DNA of 22,203 nt from assembly GCF_000006405.1 (NCBI RefSeq), contig NW_003203428.1, positions 6,280 through 28,482 on the forward strand. The letters run 5' to 3'. A program made the translations under genes and the position numbers. The stretch is from Perkinsus marinus ATCC 50983 (Eukaryota > Perkinsozoa > Perkinsida > Perkinsidae). The notes below the pieces were generated by a model. It was not told the DNA's origin. It saw nothing but the letters and a program-made list of their open reading frames with translations, and made no database searches. Below, in pieces: positions 7,373 through 16,356 of the stretch (the stretch's first letter is position 1; every line of letters begins with the position of its first letter).

Positions 7373-9624
7373 TTCATACTCAACCGATAATCGCCTGATC
7401 GCTCAAAGGAGAACGGTGCCATGACAGTGCTGTTTCTCAAGAAACATCGAACCGCATTGAGAACCGGGTCCATCCCAATCGACATCTCGATTAGGCTGTC
7501 GAGTTGTTCAACCTCCTCGTCCGAGGGTGTTGGCAGTCCATCTTCTTCAGCTTCAGGGAGTGGTACGGATAGAGGGCCTACCCGAGGGGATATTGCATTC
7601 AGAGATAGATCGATCGGGACCAAACCTTCTGGACAATGCTCAGAACTACCCATAGATGCTCCAAAATGATTTAGATAGCACTCATCATATGTAGCGTCCC
7701 CTTCCATTTCTCGAGGCTCATAGCACGGCCTTAACCCGAGGTTGTCCAACATAAGCTCAAGTAGGCTTGGAGAGTGTGGACTTGGAGTACAGAGGAGTCC
7801 TCTCGAACTTGGGTCTGCCGGATTTAGCGCTGAAGGTACATACACAACCCTCGCTTCTACCGGTAGGCGGAGCAGAAGTTCACGGATCCGTACAAGTCGT
7901 TGAATATCAAACTTGCTCAGCAAGTGTTTCCCACGCTTGCCGATCTTGATAAGGGCTTCCTCTTCAGTCTGAGAGCCCAACCATCGCAGTCGTTGGACAT
8001 TAATCAGACTATCTGTTAGCAGCACTACCGACACCGGTTTCCTCATACACCAATCATCCAAATCGCTCAAGTGTTTGGCTTCCTGAGCCGCTTGAACCAA
8101 AGCATGTAGTTCTTTCTGGGGGGTAGTAGAGACATAGTCATCAACAGTCTTGCCCAAAGGAAATAGCCCACCACGAGCTTCCAATCTCGGACTCAGAGGA
8201 AGACTATTCAACCTTGTTCTGACGTCAACACTCCAGCCACTACCGGAGGCGTCGCATGATATCACTACTGAGATATGATTCTCAGGATTCGAACATAGAA
8301 AAGGACCCGGTTGAATAGGTACAAACCGGGGTACCGGGGAATCTGCGAGACCCTTCACATGGTCCACCCAAGAGTTGATCTCTTGAACAAGGTTGGCCGG
8401 GACGATACATTGGTAAGACTGTTCGGGAACGACACCTTTGTACTTGTCGTTGACGGTAATCACCACCTTCCTCCATAGCATACGGGCAGCCATACTTACT
8501 TCTAAGTATTTACCAAGAGGGTCATAGAAGGAAGAGAGACACTTGCTCACGTCGCGTTTGGTCACACGACCATCCTCTGCCAGAGAGATACCATTGAACG
8601 CAGGAAGGAGACAATCGTTCTCAGTAAACCCATATCCGAGAGCGGTAGACCCTGGCTTTGGCGACCACGACTGATTCTCCTTTATGTCTGAGAAGTCGAA
8701 CCCATGGAAATTTGCCGTCGACGACATAATCGCACGACTCCAACATACTTGCCATATATGATAACCAGGGTACTGCCAGTTATCCACATAGTCATCCCAG
8801 CATATAGCCCCAGCTAGTCGAGCGGCCTTTGATGTATCAGTAGTATCAAAGGCTGACATCAGGATGGGTCTGGCATAATCATAAACCGCTGTACTATAGA
8901 TTTGTGGCACATCACATTGGCACTCCGACTGCAGGTAGTCAACTGGCACCCTGAGGAGCCTACCAAGTCGCTGTCCTTCAATGGCCATCATCGCAGTACT
9001 AAGCTCGAGGCAGCCCGGACTAGGAGCTAATCCAAATGCCATAGACACCCATAAAATCAGAATTGGCGACGGTTGGGGATTCTCTGCGGTAGGGGCTTTG
9101 AACAAAACCGAGGCACACGTCGAAGCCGTCTCACCAGTCCACAAATCTTGATTAAAGGCGGCCTTGATGTCAGCGAAGCAGACGATTGGTCTGACACTCA
9201 TCCGAGTCAAGTAACGTGATACACTCCACCTAGTGACTGTCGGTGTCATCAAACACCGGTTCACCACTCTAGCATCAAAGACAATCCTGCACGGAGTTGT
9301 CGGACTTGATCGGAAAACGGACTGGGCTGGTATGAATATCGGCAGATTATTCATGAAGTAGTTGTCTGCTTCCAAATAAGTGCCAACGATCCTAGGATTC
9401 TCCTGGTACAGCCGGCCCAGGAGTCTCTTGGATGGGGGTTCACTCGTCGAGCGCAGATACATGTAGCTCACATACCCAGAATTGATCAGAGTATCAATCG
9501 CAAGATTAATCTGACACCGTTCTTCGTGGGACTTGCCTCGGAGAGAACGACATGCTCGCTTTACTGCCACACAAAAGCCGTTTCCCACCACTGTATGTGA
9601 ACCGTGCATTCTAAAGTCAGCCAC
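7213..9624 (-). CDS. Reverse transcriptase-RNase H (BEL/Pao-like pol)
   Basis: An 803-residue frame. RT motifs: CRIVFDARVVN near 112-122, motif A VCFADIKAAF (Asp152), motif B SMAFGLAPSPGCLE near 194-207, and a motif C region ICWDDYVDN (Asp277, Asp278). SFYDPLGK (365-372) is the BEL/Pao hallmark after the RT. RNase H has all four acids: Asp458 (SCDASGSGW), Glu505 (TPQKELHAL), Asp538 (LLTDSLINV) and Asp604 (NPADPSSRG). The enzyme copies element RNA into DNA and removes the RNA strand. The nominal start is a GTG at 9624 that overlaps the protease stop by 8 nt in another frame, so expression probably depended on ribosomal frameshifting from protease or on a lost continuous frame. The last 60 or so residues (from about 745) are out of register because of the frameshift near 7390. 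Confidence 0.9.
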   Translation of the reverse strand: MADFRMHGSHTVVGNGFCVAVKRACRSLRGKSHEERCQINLAIDTLINSGYVSYMYLRSTSEPPSKRLLGRLYQENPRIVGTYLEADNYFMNNLPIFIPAQSVFRSSPTTPCRIVFDARVVNRCLMTPTVTRWSVSRYLTRMSVRPIVCFADIKAAFNQDLWTGETASTCASVLFKAPTAENPQPSPILILWVSMAFGLAPSPGCLELSTAMMAIEGQRLGRLLRVPVDYLQSECQCDVPQIYSTAVYDYARPILMSAFDTTDTSKAARLAGAICWDDYVDNWQYPGYHIWQVCWSRAIMSSTANFHGFDFSDIKENQSWSPKPGSTALGYGFTENDCLLPAFNGISLAEDGRVTKRDVSKCLSSFYDPLGKYLEVSMAARMLWRKVVITVNDKYKGVVPEQSYQCIVPANLVQEINSWVDHVKGLADSPVPRFVPIQPGPFLCSNPENHISVVISCDASGSGWSVDVRTRLNSLPLSPRLEARGGLFPLGKTVDDYVSTTPQKELHALVQAAQEAKHLSDLDDWCMRKPVSVVLLTDSLINVQRLRWLGSQTEEEALIKIGKRGKHLLSKFDIQRLVRIRELLLRLPVEARVVYVPSALNPADPSSRGLLCTPSPHSPSLLELMLDNLGLRPCYEPREMEGDATYDECYLNHFGASMGSSEHCPEGLVPIDLSLNAISPRVGPLSVPLPEAEEDGLPTPSDEEVEQLDSLIEMSIGMDPVLNAVRCFLRNSTVMAPFSFERSGDYRLSMNWSRTRATYLEWYYSVQMELRFARELLDGVCDSCRTRLLPICILNLHIWGLHS

Positions 9625-10624
9625 AAATCTGCCAGTTCGACAGACTAGACTTCCGAGAAGATGGGGTTGAACTTGGGGCCGTCAACTCGACCCCAAAAGC
9701 TTCGGGTGTGGTACCGGCGCACTCAGAAGAGTCAATGACAAAATATTGCTGGCAGATAGTCCGCTGTCTGCCCGATGATCTCCCCGTCAATGAACAGATA
9801 GATGGAATGGTTGACACCCCATTTGTACCACGAGAGGGTTCACAGCGCACAGCAACTGTAGTTGCCCTATCACATAAGGCTCCCCTCGATGGATCCTCAA
9901 GTCTTGAAGACACCTTAGGAGGGTCCTCCAGGACATGCCCTGTAGTAATGTGGATGTCGCCAGTTGTATCAAACCGTAGGCTAGCCCCGAGGGCCGAAAG
10001 TCCAGGGACGCCAATAACCAAAGGATGAGCCAGCTTCGTCGTAACATGAGCACGGATGACAGCGGACGTCTTGGGGGATGTAACGGTAACCGAACATACT
10101 CCCAGTAGCTCGATCTTGGTCTTGTTATCCGCTAAGGTTGCACATACGGTTCGTGATCGAGAGGGAGGCCTCGAGAACTCCTTGCCCGCCTTGGCTGCCA
10201 ATGCCTCCAAGACGTCAATTCGCACAAAGTTGGCCGACGCTCCAGAGTCCCAGAGTGCTAAGACAGAAGCATTAACAGTGCTCTGAGGGACGCCAACCAA
10301 AATCGGCGTTCGTGGTTGAATAAACCAAGTATGTTGTTCATCATCAGTAGTAGCCAAGGCGAAAATCTCGAGCTCTGGAAGATCGTCATCGGTCAGAGAA
10401 CACCCATCAATATTGGCAATATTAGCTGAGCTTGGTGGCAATGTTCTTCTTTCGGCCTCATGGATAACTTCCCAAGAGTAGGGGCATACTCCCGATCTAT
10501 GGGGGGCTTGCTTAGATAACGTCGACAAATTGTTGCATCTCTCACATCTCAACTCGCTAGCTCTCACAGTACACTCGGCTACCGAGTGTCTCCCAGTGGG
10601 AGACTCCCACTCCCGCACCGGCAC
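9617..10624 (-). CDS. Aspartic protease with extended CCHC finger
   Basis: A 335-residue frame. Residues 27-47 form Cys-x2-Cys-x11-His-x4-Cys (CERC...PHRSGVC), a knuckle-like motif with an expanded loop. The retropepsin follows: active site LALWDSGASANF with Asp126, then a strand-rich stretch, and HPLVIGVPGLSALG near 200-213, which matches the conserved hydrophobic-Gly strand that closes the fold. It would cleave the Gag-Pol polyprotein as a dimer. Its start is not a convincing initiator: it begins just after the broken canonical zinc knuckle of gag, in a different frame from both gag and RT. Its stop overlaps the RT frame, as expected for a -1 or +1 frameshift junction. Confidence 0.85.
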   Translation of the reverse strand: MPVREWESPTGRHSVAECTVRASELRCERCNNLSTLSKQAPHRSGVCPYSWEVIHEAERRTLPPSSANIANIDGCSLTDDDLPELEIFALATTDDEQHTWFIQPRTPILVGVPQSTVNASVLALWDSGASANFVRIDVLEALAAKAGKEFSRPPSRSRTVCATLADNKTKIELLGVCSVTVTSPKTSAVIRAHVTTKLAHPLVIGVPGLSALGASLRFDTTGDIHITTGHVLEDPPKVSSRLEDPSRGALCDRATTVAVRCEPSRGTNGVSTIPSICSLTGRSSGRQRTICQQYFVIDSSECAGTTPEAFGVELTAPSSTPSSRKSSLSNWQICG

Positions 10625-10656
10625 CGAAGTTCAACTCTTCTGGGCTGTTCGCTACG

Positions 10657-10698
10657 ACAATCCTTGGCTACATGCCCTTTCTGGAAACATCTCTAACA
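10657..10698 (-). pseudogene. Broken CCHC zinc knuckle of Gag (stop inside the motif)
   Basis: In the third minus-strand frame, 10698-10657 encodes a perfect Cys-x2-Cys-x4-His-x4-Cys nucleocapsid knuckle (RCFQKGHVAKDC from the second Cys), except that the first x codon is TAG (10693-10695). It is in neither the gag frame nor the protease frame, so a frameshift separates it on both sides. This is the RNA-packaging finger of Gag, now disrupted. Confidence 0.75.
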
Positions 10699-11384
10699 TG
10701 TCTTCGGTTTACCGGTAGAGCTGCCTTGAGGAGTCTGCCTTTATTGTCGGCCAAATGCTTGGTCGCAAAGTCGTAGAGCTCAGTGTAGAAGTACCGTGAG
10801 CGAAGCTGATCACCAGACAACCTGTGTCGACCAAGAGCCTTCTTTATATCAGCACTCAAGTCTGGGGAAATAACGGCTGACATGAATGCTCGGACCGCAT
10901 CTGGTGCATTCGGTGCCGTCCATTCAGCATAACAAAACTTCTCCCATTCACGCAGGGTTGTCGATGGAGGGGGTGAAGCCTCATTATCGTCAAATAGTTT
11001 ACGACCTGCCTTTCGCCAGGCTTGTCCAAGATGGTCAGAAGCCTCCCTGAGCTGCACCCATTCACTATCCGAGATCCAATCAGAGAATCTTGAACTTCGG
11101 TCTTGGCCACATGGCGATGTTGATGCCCGTCTGTTACAATCTACAACATCTCTGATCTGAGTTCGACGTTGAAAATAAGAACAATCTCCCTCTTGGACTT
11201 CGGGTTGCGGATACTGAGAGGGTGCAATCCTCGCCTGAGGTCTTGTCGAAAGCAAACCATTATTCAGCACAGCACGTTGGCCTTGTGGAATCTGAACCTT
11301 ACCGATAGGAACGGGCAGGGGGTCACCAACAATACACTTAACGGGATCAACGGATTGCTCAGTTGTCTGATGTTTAGATAACTC
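10668..11384 (-). pseudogene. Gag, central and C-terminal part after an in-frame stop
   Basis: This is the same frame as the N-terminal gag segment, continuing directly after the TGA at 11387-11385 and ending with TAG at 10668. It encodes about 238 residues: a basic linker, then a helical region (SDWISDSEWVQLREASDHLG, WRKAGRKLFDD, LREWEKFCYAEW, ...KKALGRHRLSGDQL...) that fits a retroelement capsid by composition and position. A zinc knuckle follows at once in another frame. There is no ATG near the stop, and homology does not restart, so it is a continuation and not a separate gene. Confidence 0.7.
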
Positions 11385-11891
11385 TCATTGTTGGGGAAGC
11401 ACATCACGAACGGTTGGGGAGTCAAAATTCAATGGCTCCTCCTCTGGATAGGGGACGGTCGGATGATACTGCAAACGACCAGGGTTCATAGGTTTGCTCC
11501 TACGTCGTGCATCTGGTAGACTGATTAACTCAGTTGGAGCACCCGCCAGTCGAGAAGAGCGCCGTAGCAACCCTTGAGGACCTCCAACGCCACGGATAGG
11601 AATACTAGGTTCACCGTCGTCATCTGCTTGACCCAGTGATCGTTGAAGTGAAAGTACACCAGAACGGTTCTGGTTAATGGTTCTGGCAGAACCATTAACC
11701 TCACCATGTGGTTGTTGAATTGGGGGTCCACCAAAACCGTCCACCTTACCATGCACTTGCCGAACACCAAGAGAGCCAGCAATACATAGTCCAGGGTCAG
11801 AATTACTTCGGACTAGCTTGCCAGGGCCGTTCTGGCTAGGACGTAGAGGTCTGTCGATTGACCTTCGAGAAGGATCTTCTTGAGGTAGCAT
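11385..11891 (-). pseudogene. Gag N-terminal segment ending at TGA
   Basis: The first in-frame ATG is at 11891, only 10 nt after the 5' LTR ends. The frame is open back into the LTR to a TAG near 11990, but without ATG. The 168 residues are basic, Pro/Arg/Ser-rich and low in complexity (RRSIDRPLRPSQNG, RRSSRLAGAP, DARRRSKP), with no recognised domain. This suits a disordered, nucleic-acid-binding Gag terminus. One TGA (11387-11385, context CAA TGA GAG) separates it from the rest of gag in the same frame. This may be a nonsense mutation or a read-through stop. Confidence 0.65.
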
Positions 11892-11901
11892 CTCGATAGA
11901 A

Positions 11902-12122
11902 AATTCGTTGAACAGAGTGTAGTCGATACCTTGCTCACCGAATATGGGAAACACAACGCAACCGGACGATGGATGCGATAGAGTTAGAGTCTACTGAACT
12001 CAATTTTCTAACCAAGCTTGACTTAGCTAGGCTAAAAAGAGACACTGATCTTGCGTGCTGAAATGATGCACAAAAATCTTGCACTCTTGCAACTTCTCAA
12101 TATTCAGTGTTAACACTGAATT
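11902..12122 (-). repeat. 5' LTR of the BEL/Pao-like element
   Basis: A direct repeat of 5535-5761 with the same AATTC/GAATT termini and the same 20-bp palindrome at 12102-12121. On the minus strand it ends TTCAACGAATT and is followed by TTCTATCGAGATG. No TGG-type tRNA primer site is present at the junction. Confidence 0.9.
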
Positions 12123-12126
12123 CATT
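12123..12126. repeat. Target-site duplication CATT (right)
   Basis: Matches 5531-5534. Removing the element and one CATT gives a sequence that aligns with copy 2 across 17911-17940. Confidence 0.75.
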
Positions 12127-13032
12127 GAGTCTCAACCTTACCAACACTTTAGCTGTGTCAGTGGGCGACTTGTCAATGACAGCGTCGATGAGAGGCGAAT
12201 GTACTCTTGCCAGATAGTCTACTGCGGTAAGCCGCGGTAGTCTCAATATGCGTTACCAAGATTGTAAGGGCCTCCTCGGAGACGAGGTCTCACCTAGCAA
12301 GTCCTTGATGAGCTTGGTAGTCGGAAGTATAGGAGCTTGAAAAATATGTATATCACTAATGATATCTTTGGTCTTAATATTATCCACAACAGCTTTACTA
12401 GCTCGAATTTGTGCGACTTATCGCACCACTCAGCTATTGTGCTTTCGTTCAATTCAGTTGTGTGGCTTGTTGCCCATATTTTTGTCGCTTAGCTCGTTTG
12501 AACGCCACGTCTGCTACGCAGAGCTCACCAAATGCCGGTTTGATCCTAGCGCGCGGGCACCCGCTCCAGCGCGCAACTTGTGAGTGATGGATTGAGTTTT
12601 TTTTGTAGAACTGGCCGACTACCACCCTGAATCAGAGTCTCTGATCAGAGCCATGGTCAATGTATTACCTCGATTCTACTCAGCTGTGGCCTGTACTCGC
12701 ATGCCAGTAAGTATAATTATGCAGTTTACCCGTATACAGAAAGATTTATACTGAAATCCCTGTGTTCAGCACAATGTGTTGTAACATGAACGGAGCACAT
12801 GATATCCTACGGAATTTTACTTACTGCTCCTGAATGTTCTTCTTTCCCGAGCAACACCGCTGAGATGCTCCGCATTGACATATCTTCGCTATTTCAGTCA
12901 TACGCCTAATCTCTGTAGTGATAATGATGCCGCGGGCGTGAAGTTGACGTGAAGAGGAACGTGTATCCGTTCGACTGCGTCACAATCGTTGGATTCCCAT
13001 CAACAAACTCTCCAGGTTAAATCTTATTCGTG
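12127..13032. other. Non-coding upstream region of secreted-protein gene, copy 1
   Basis: No gene recognised. The sequence is closely matched at 17925-18828, nearly identical from about 12480 on. It holds GCGCG-rich inverted sequence near 12549-12572, an eroded palindrome module near 12631-12650 (ATCAGAG-T-CTCTGAT) shared with copy 2, and a pyrimidine-then-AG stretch ending CTCCAG just before the start, which could serve as a splice acceptor. No clear TATA box. Confidence 0.5.
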
Positions 13033-13755
13033 ATGCCTCTTGCTTACGGCTCTCTCTTGCTTGCCACTGTGATGGAAGCAGCCCTGGGACTACCTGATAT
13101 CCCGTTCCAGATTACTGCTGACTATCCACTGGGTTGTTATGGAGGTCCTGGTCCAGGGAATGGAAGCGCCATTTACAATATGCTACCGCCTTCCTGCATT
13201 TACAACATGAAGGGATATACAATCGATGGAGTTCATAGAGAGGTTGCCGGGATCATACTTAACACCAACAGGCCTGGGCATTGGGGCAGCCTGCATATGA
13301 GCCTCAATCTGTCTACCGTGCCTGACACCGAAACGCATGATGTCCTAGTGGGAACGGATGGTTGGGCTCACCTGAGTGTCGGTGATGAAACCAGAGACTT
13401 TTGGTGGAATCCAGCCCCAGGCAAGAACATCTACGGTCCACAGCCTGTTGAAGTGGGTGTCCAAGTTTCAACTATCGACTCTGGTACTCTCCCCAATAAC
13501 GTGAGAATTTGGAGCTCGTGGGACAGACTAAATGGTACAGCGAACAGCGACGGGTTGAGGCAATTTTGTATGCACAAATGCTCCTCCAACGTACCCAATT
13601 CTGAGATTTACACCATACAAGAAATCGTCATAAAAAGGGTGAAAGGTGGCTGGTACTACTTCGTTACGTACGTATTTCGTGACTATTCTGGTGACATAAA
13701 AGATTACATCAAGAATGTGATCTGGGGCACTCTGCAGGACGTGAATATAGTGTGA
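13033..13755 (+). CDS. Small secreted glycoprotein, copy 1 (unknown function)
   Basis: A 240-residue protein starting at ATG 13033; a GTG lies one codon upstream, but ATG is preferred. Residues 1-19 form a signal peptide (short N-region, then LLLATVMEAALG) with likely cleavage before LPD. The mature protein has four Cys (35, 55, 179, 183), which could form two disulfides. N-glycosylation sequons are at Asn43 (NGS), Asn92 (NLS) and Asn167 (NGT). There is no membrane segment or GPI-type tail. The middle is rich in Trp, Gly and beta-strand-like stretches (WGSLHMSLNLS, VGTDGWAHLSVGDETRDFWW, RIWSSWDRL), suggesting a secreted beta-rich fold. I recognise no catalytic motif or family. The N-terminal 141 residues are identical to the second copy. 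The last 99 differ at 20 positions. Confidence 0.75.
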   Translation: MPLAYGSLLLATVMEAALGLPDIPFQITADYPLGCYGGPGPGNGSAIYNMLPPSCIYNMKGYTIDGVHREVAGIILNTNRPGHWGSLHMSLNLSTVPDTETHDVLVGTDGWAHLSVGDETRDFWWNPAPGKNIYGPQPVEVGVQVSTIDSGTLPNNVRIWSSWDRLNGTANSDGLRQFCMHKCSSNVPNSEIYTIQEIVIKRVKGGWYYFVTYVFRDYSGDIKDYIKNVIWGTLQDVNIV

Positions 13756-13768
13756 ATCTACCCAGCAC

Positions 13769-13790
13769 CATGATTGAATCATGATGATTC
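13769..13790. repeat. 22-nt double-palindrome module M5 (copy 1)
   Basis: Perfect module with centres 13776 and 13783 and 8-mer CATGATTC, 13 bp after the secreted-protein stop codon. It is identical in copy 2. Confidence 0.85.
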
Positions 13791-14938
13791 TATGCCTAGC
13801 CAACCTGGCGACGTCGGTGAGGTAGTCTCCCTGCTCCGATGCTGGTGCCTCACGCACCGTACATATGTCTTGAACACTGCGAGGATTTCGGGTCATTTTC
13901 ACTACAGTACCCATCTGTTTACCGTTTATTTTCATTTCTCCATATCTCTGCCCAATATCGCGTTAATGCCATGCGTAGGTGCCTGCTTTTTATCGCTCAT
14001 CTGTATGCAGGTCTGCGCGTTGCTGTGCGCTATCCGACTTTTTGACGAGCACACTCTTGCAACCCTCATTGGAGCTCGAGGGGCGCCCCAGAGGGAAGCT
14101 TTAGCTGGGATCATCACCTTTCAATGACCATTCAGTGGCCGGTTATTGGATTGAAGTTCAATCATCATTGGATCAAGTTAATCAATCATTGAACAAGAGC
14201 AATATGGTACGTTTTCTTCTCATTGAATACTGTGGATGTTGTTGCGTTCAGATATGGAGGACACTTTCTGGACCGCCTCGGATTTTCACGACTTTCGCAT
14301 TTTCACGGCAATAAGAGATGCTATGCTACCCTCCACGTAGATAACGTAGTGTAGAATGGTGCAAACAGTGGCCTAGGTCGCGCTCGCCTATGCAACTGGT
14401 TACTTTCAGCTGTGCTCTCGATCTGGATCATACTCCATTCTGTCTCAGAGAAGTTTCCCTGTATTCTAGTCTGAATTCGGTGTCTTGCTTTCCAGCTACA
14501 TCCATCACTCACAGAATGCGTCAAGTAGCATCTCGTGCAAAGATGCTCAACCGAGGATCGAAGACTCACGGATTAACCGAGCTAAAACCGCTACCACTGT
14601 AGTGATACCACCAGCTTCCTTACCAGCAACCCCGCTATGAAGATAAAAACAGTGATGGGTGCGACGGAGCTGTGCTTCAAGCACGGCGCTAGAATTGGTA
14701 TCACCCCCAGAAGAAGAAATGAGGTAATCACCTACAACCCAGCAATATGATCAGGGCAACATGCAAGTCCTCGGATGGTTTTAGTGTTTCGAGTGGACGC
14801 TGCTGTAGCTTTTCTGAGGAAATTTTTGATCATAACAGGATTGTGTTTCGTATTTTGAAATCGATTAACGGGCAACCCGAAGCAGCTTAAGCTTGCCATT
14901 CCCAGCACAAGAAGGTGCTTGTAACTGCAAGGTATGCT

Positions 14939-15058
14939 TAGCTCGACAACATATGCTTAAGATAGCAGCTAGTTCTTGGAATAAACCAATTTGGCGCCTA
15001 GCTCGACAATATATGCTTAGGATAACAGCTATTGCTTGGAATAAACCAATTTCGCTTT
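14939..15058. repeat. Tandem repeat, 2 x 60 bp (copy 1)
   Basis: Two 60-bp units begin TTAGCTCGAC and CTAGCTCGAC and share GCTTGGAATAAACCAATTT-type ends, with a few substitutions. The period of 60 keeps one minus-strand frame open through both units. That alone can explain the short repetitive frame seen there. Confidence 0.85.
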
Positions 15059-15288
15059 TCACGTGAGGTGATTCCATAAGGGCACTCTTGACCCTTTTGG
15101 TGCTTACGAACCTTAACGTCAAGTAGCTACAGACTCTGGGAGGGTTACCTTCAAGGTGCTTCCTTGTAGAACCTCACGCTCTCCACCTTGACGTTTCTTC
15201 ATCCCTTTGCTCCACTCGAATTCACAGCCAATGTCGCTTCTACGCGGATTACCCGAGTCGATGCTTGTTGATCATTTCTGGCGAGTTG

Positions 15289-15371
15289 GGTTCTCTAAGA
15301 GAACCTCAGGATCAGGGTGATCCTGATCAGGGTGGCAGCCACCAGTTCTCTAAGAGAACTTCTCTTAGAGA
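15289..15371. repeat. Compound palindrome locus including module M6
   Basis: Contains 15289-15305 (8+1+8), 15306-15326 (9+3+9), 15331-15343 (6+1+6), 15344-15360 (8+1+8) and 15347-15371 (12+1+12). Module M6 is 15345-15366, perfect, centres 15352 and 15359, 8-mer GTTCTCTT. The same 15-nt string GTTCTCTAAGAGAAC occurs at 15290 and 15345. Copy 2 has only GTTCTCTT here (21083-21090), 69 nt shorter. Confidence 0.88.
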
Positions 15372-16356
15372 TCCTATTGTGTTGCATTTTCACAGGCTAG
15401 TGCGTGCTCAACCTTTGTTGGGCTGCTACGTATGCTATCCAAAATAAATCGCACTTAAACGGCTAGAGACAAAGAAATGGGGTGAAGTCTCTCTATATAT
15501 ACCGTTTAAACTCCCTTGCAGCGTACAGTGGAGAATGTTTAGTCTTGGAGACTCTGGACCTCAACACCACGTCATTATTGAGTATTAGATTAGAGTCTTA
15601 CTCCAAGACAGATGGTAGAGAGTGGCTGAAGAGTAGAGGGGGTTGGTATACATCGCAGTGCTTGTCAGTTGAGGAAGATCCTCGCAAGATCCCTCCTGAG
15701 GTAATAGGCCACATGTTCAGATGAGTTTACCGCAAGTGTTTTCGACATCACTCAGAAAGTTGTGAAGTTGCTTACTCAGACTTCTGAAGGTCCTCCATTA
15801 CTCTGTGGTTTTTGTCAATGAGCTCACCCGGATTGGGAAATTGGAGTGCAGCATATAACCAATATATTTAATCCGGTTCTGGTGGGTGGTGGTCTCATGA
15901 GCTGAAATCGGGAGCCGTAGACCAGCCATAATAGTATTAGAGTTACGGTGGCTTTTATGAGTCGGAATGCCATCCCGCTTGGTCTGGCAAAGAAATGGAC
16001 TACTTTTGAGTCCAATGGGGAAACGAGCTGTTGCTCTGCCCCCTGAGAGGTCCGGGCATTCAGTAAGCAGCTTTATATGGAGACACAGGTATGTAGCGAA
16101 ATACTCCGGCAATATCTAAGCCAAGGGCATGAATGACAGTCCCCCTCCTCCGACGAGACGGGAAGCTATAGGAAGGACGTCCTGTAATTTTGGTAGGCAA
16201 GTAGTTTAATTGAAGGATACTCTCTTATTGGAAGACTTCCTCTATAATCTTCTATTATTCGATAGTGCTTTGGCTCCCTAGATCGAGCAGCGAGAGGTGC
16301 AGTTAGACTTCTCAACCATTGCCATGGGGACAAAAACTCCTCTTTGCGACATCGCA

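Larger units (their letters stand above)
5535..12122 (-). mobile_element. BEL/Pao-like LTR retrotransposon, full length but disrupted
   Basis: The element is 6,588 bp, lies on the minus strand, and has direct repeats of 227 and 221 bp at its ends and a 4-bp target duplication (CATT). Read 5' to 3' the order is LTR, gag, zinc knuckle, aspartic protease, RT, RNase H, integrase, polypurine tract, LTR. The DPLGK motif after RT and the PSALNPADPSSRG end of RNase H point to the BEL/Pao group. The GPY motif after the integrase core is better known from Ty3-type elements, so it may be a divergent lineage. The LTRs differ by three substitutions and one 6-nt indel, so insertion was fairly recent. The coding region nevertheless needs several frame changes and crosses stops. 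Confidence 0.9.

Noticed and set aside
12359-12583. Short plus-strand frame (74 residues), with a partly matching frame in copy 2
   Set aside because: The frame is not conserved in length or start between copies and contains no recognisable motif.
13774-14127. Plus-strand frame of 117 residues after the secreted gene, present in both copies
   Set aside because: It changes frame and length between copies and contains the M5 palindrome. Differences are not biased to synonymous sites.
14321-14602. Frames on both strands, kept in copy 2 at 20115-20396
   Set aside because: Amino-acid differences outnumber silent ones and both strands are open over the same DNA, as expected for short chance frames in near-identical duplicates.
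14672-14684. 6+1+6 palindrome GTGCTT-C-AAGCAC as a module
   Set aside because: There is no second palindrome at plus or minus 7 nt and the arms are short enough to occur by chance a few times in the window.
14865-15122. Minus-strand frame of 85 residues with an internal 20-residue repeat
   Set aside because: The repeat comes from the 60-bp tandem, whose period is a multiple of three. No other coding evidence.
15798-16112. Minus-strand frame of 104 residues conserved in copy 2 (21551-21865)
   Set aside because: I considered a retroelement RT remnant but found no RT or RNase H motif. Changes between copies are mostly amino-acid altering.
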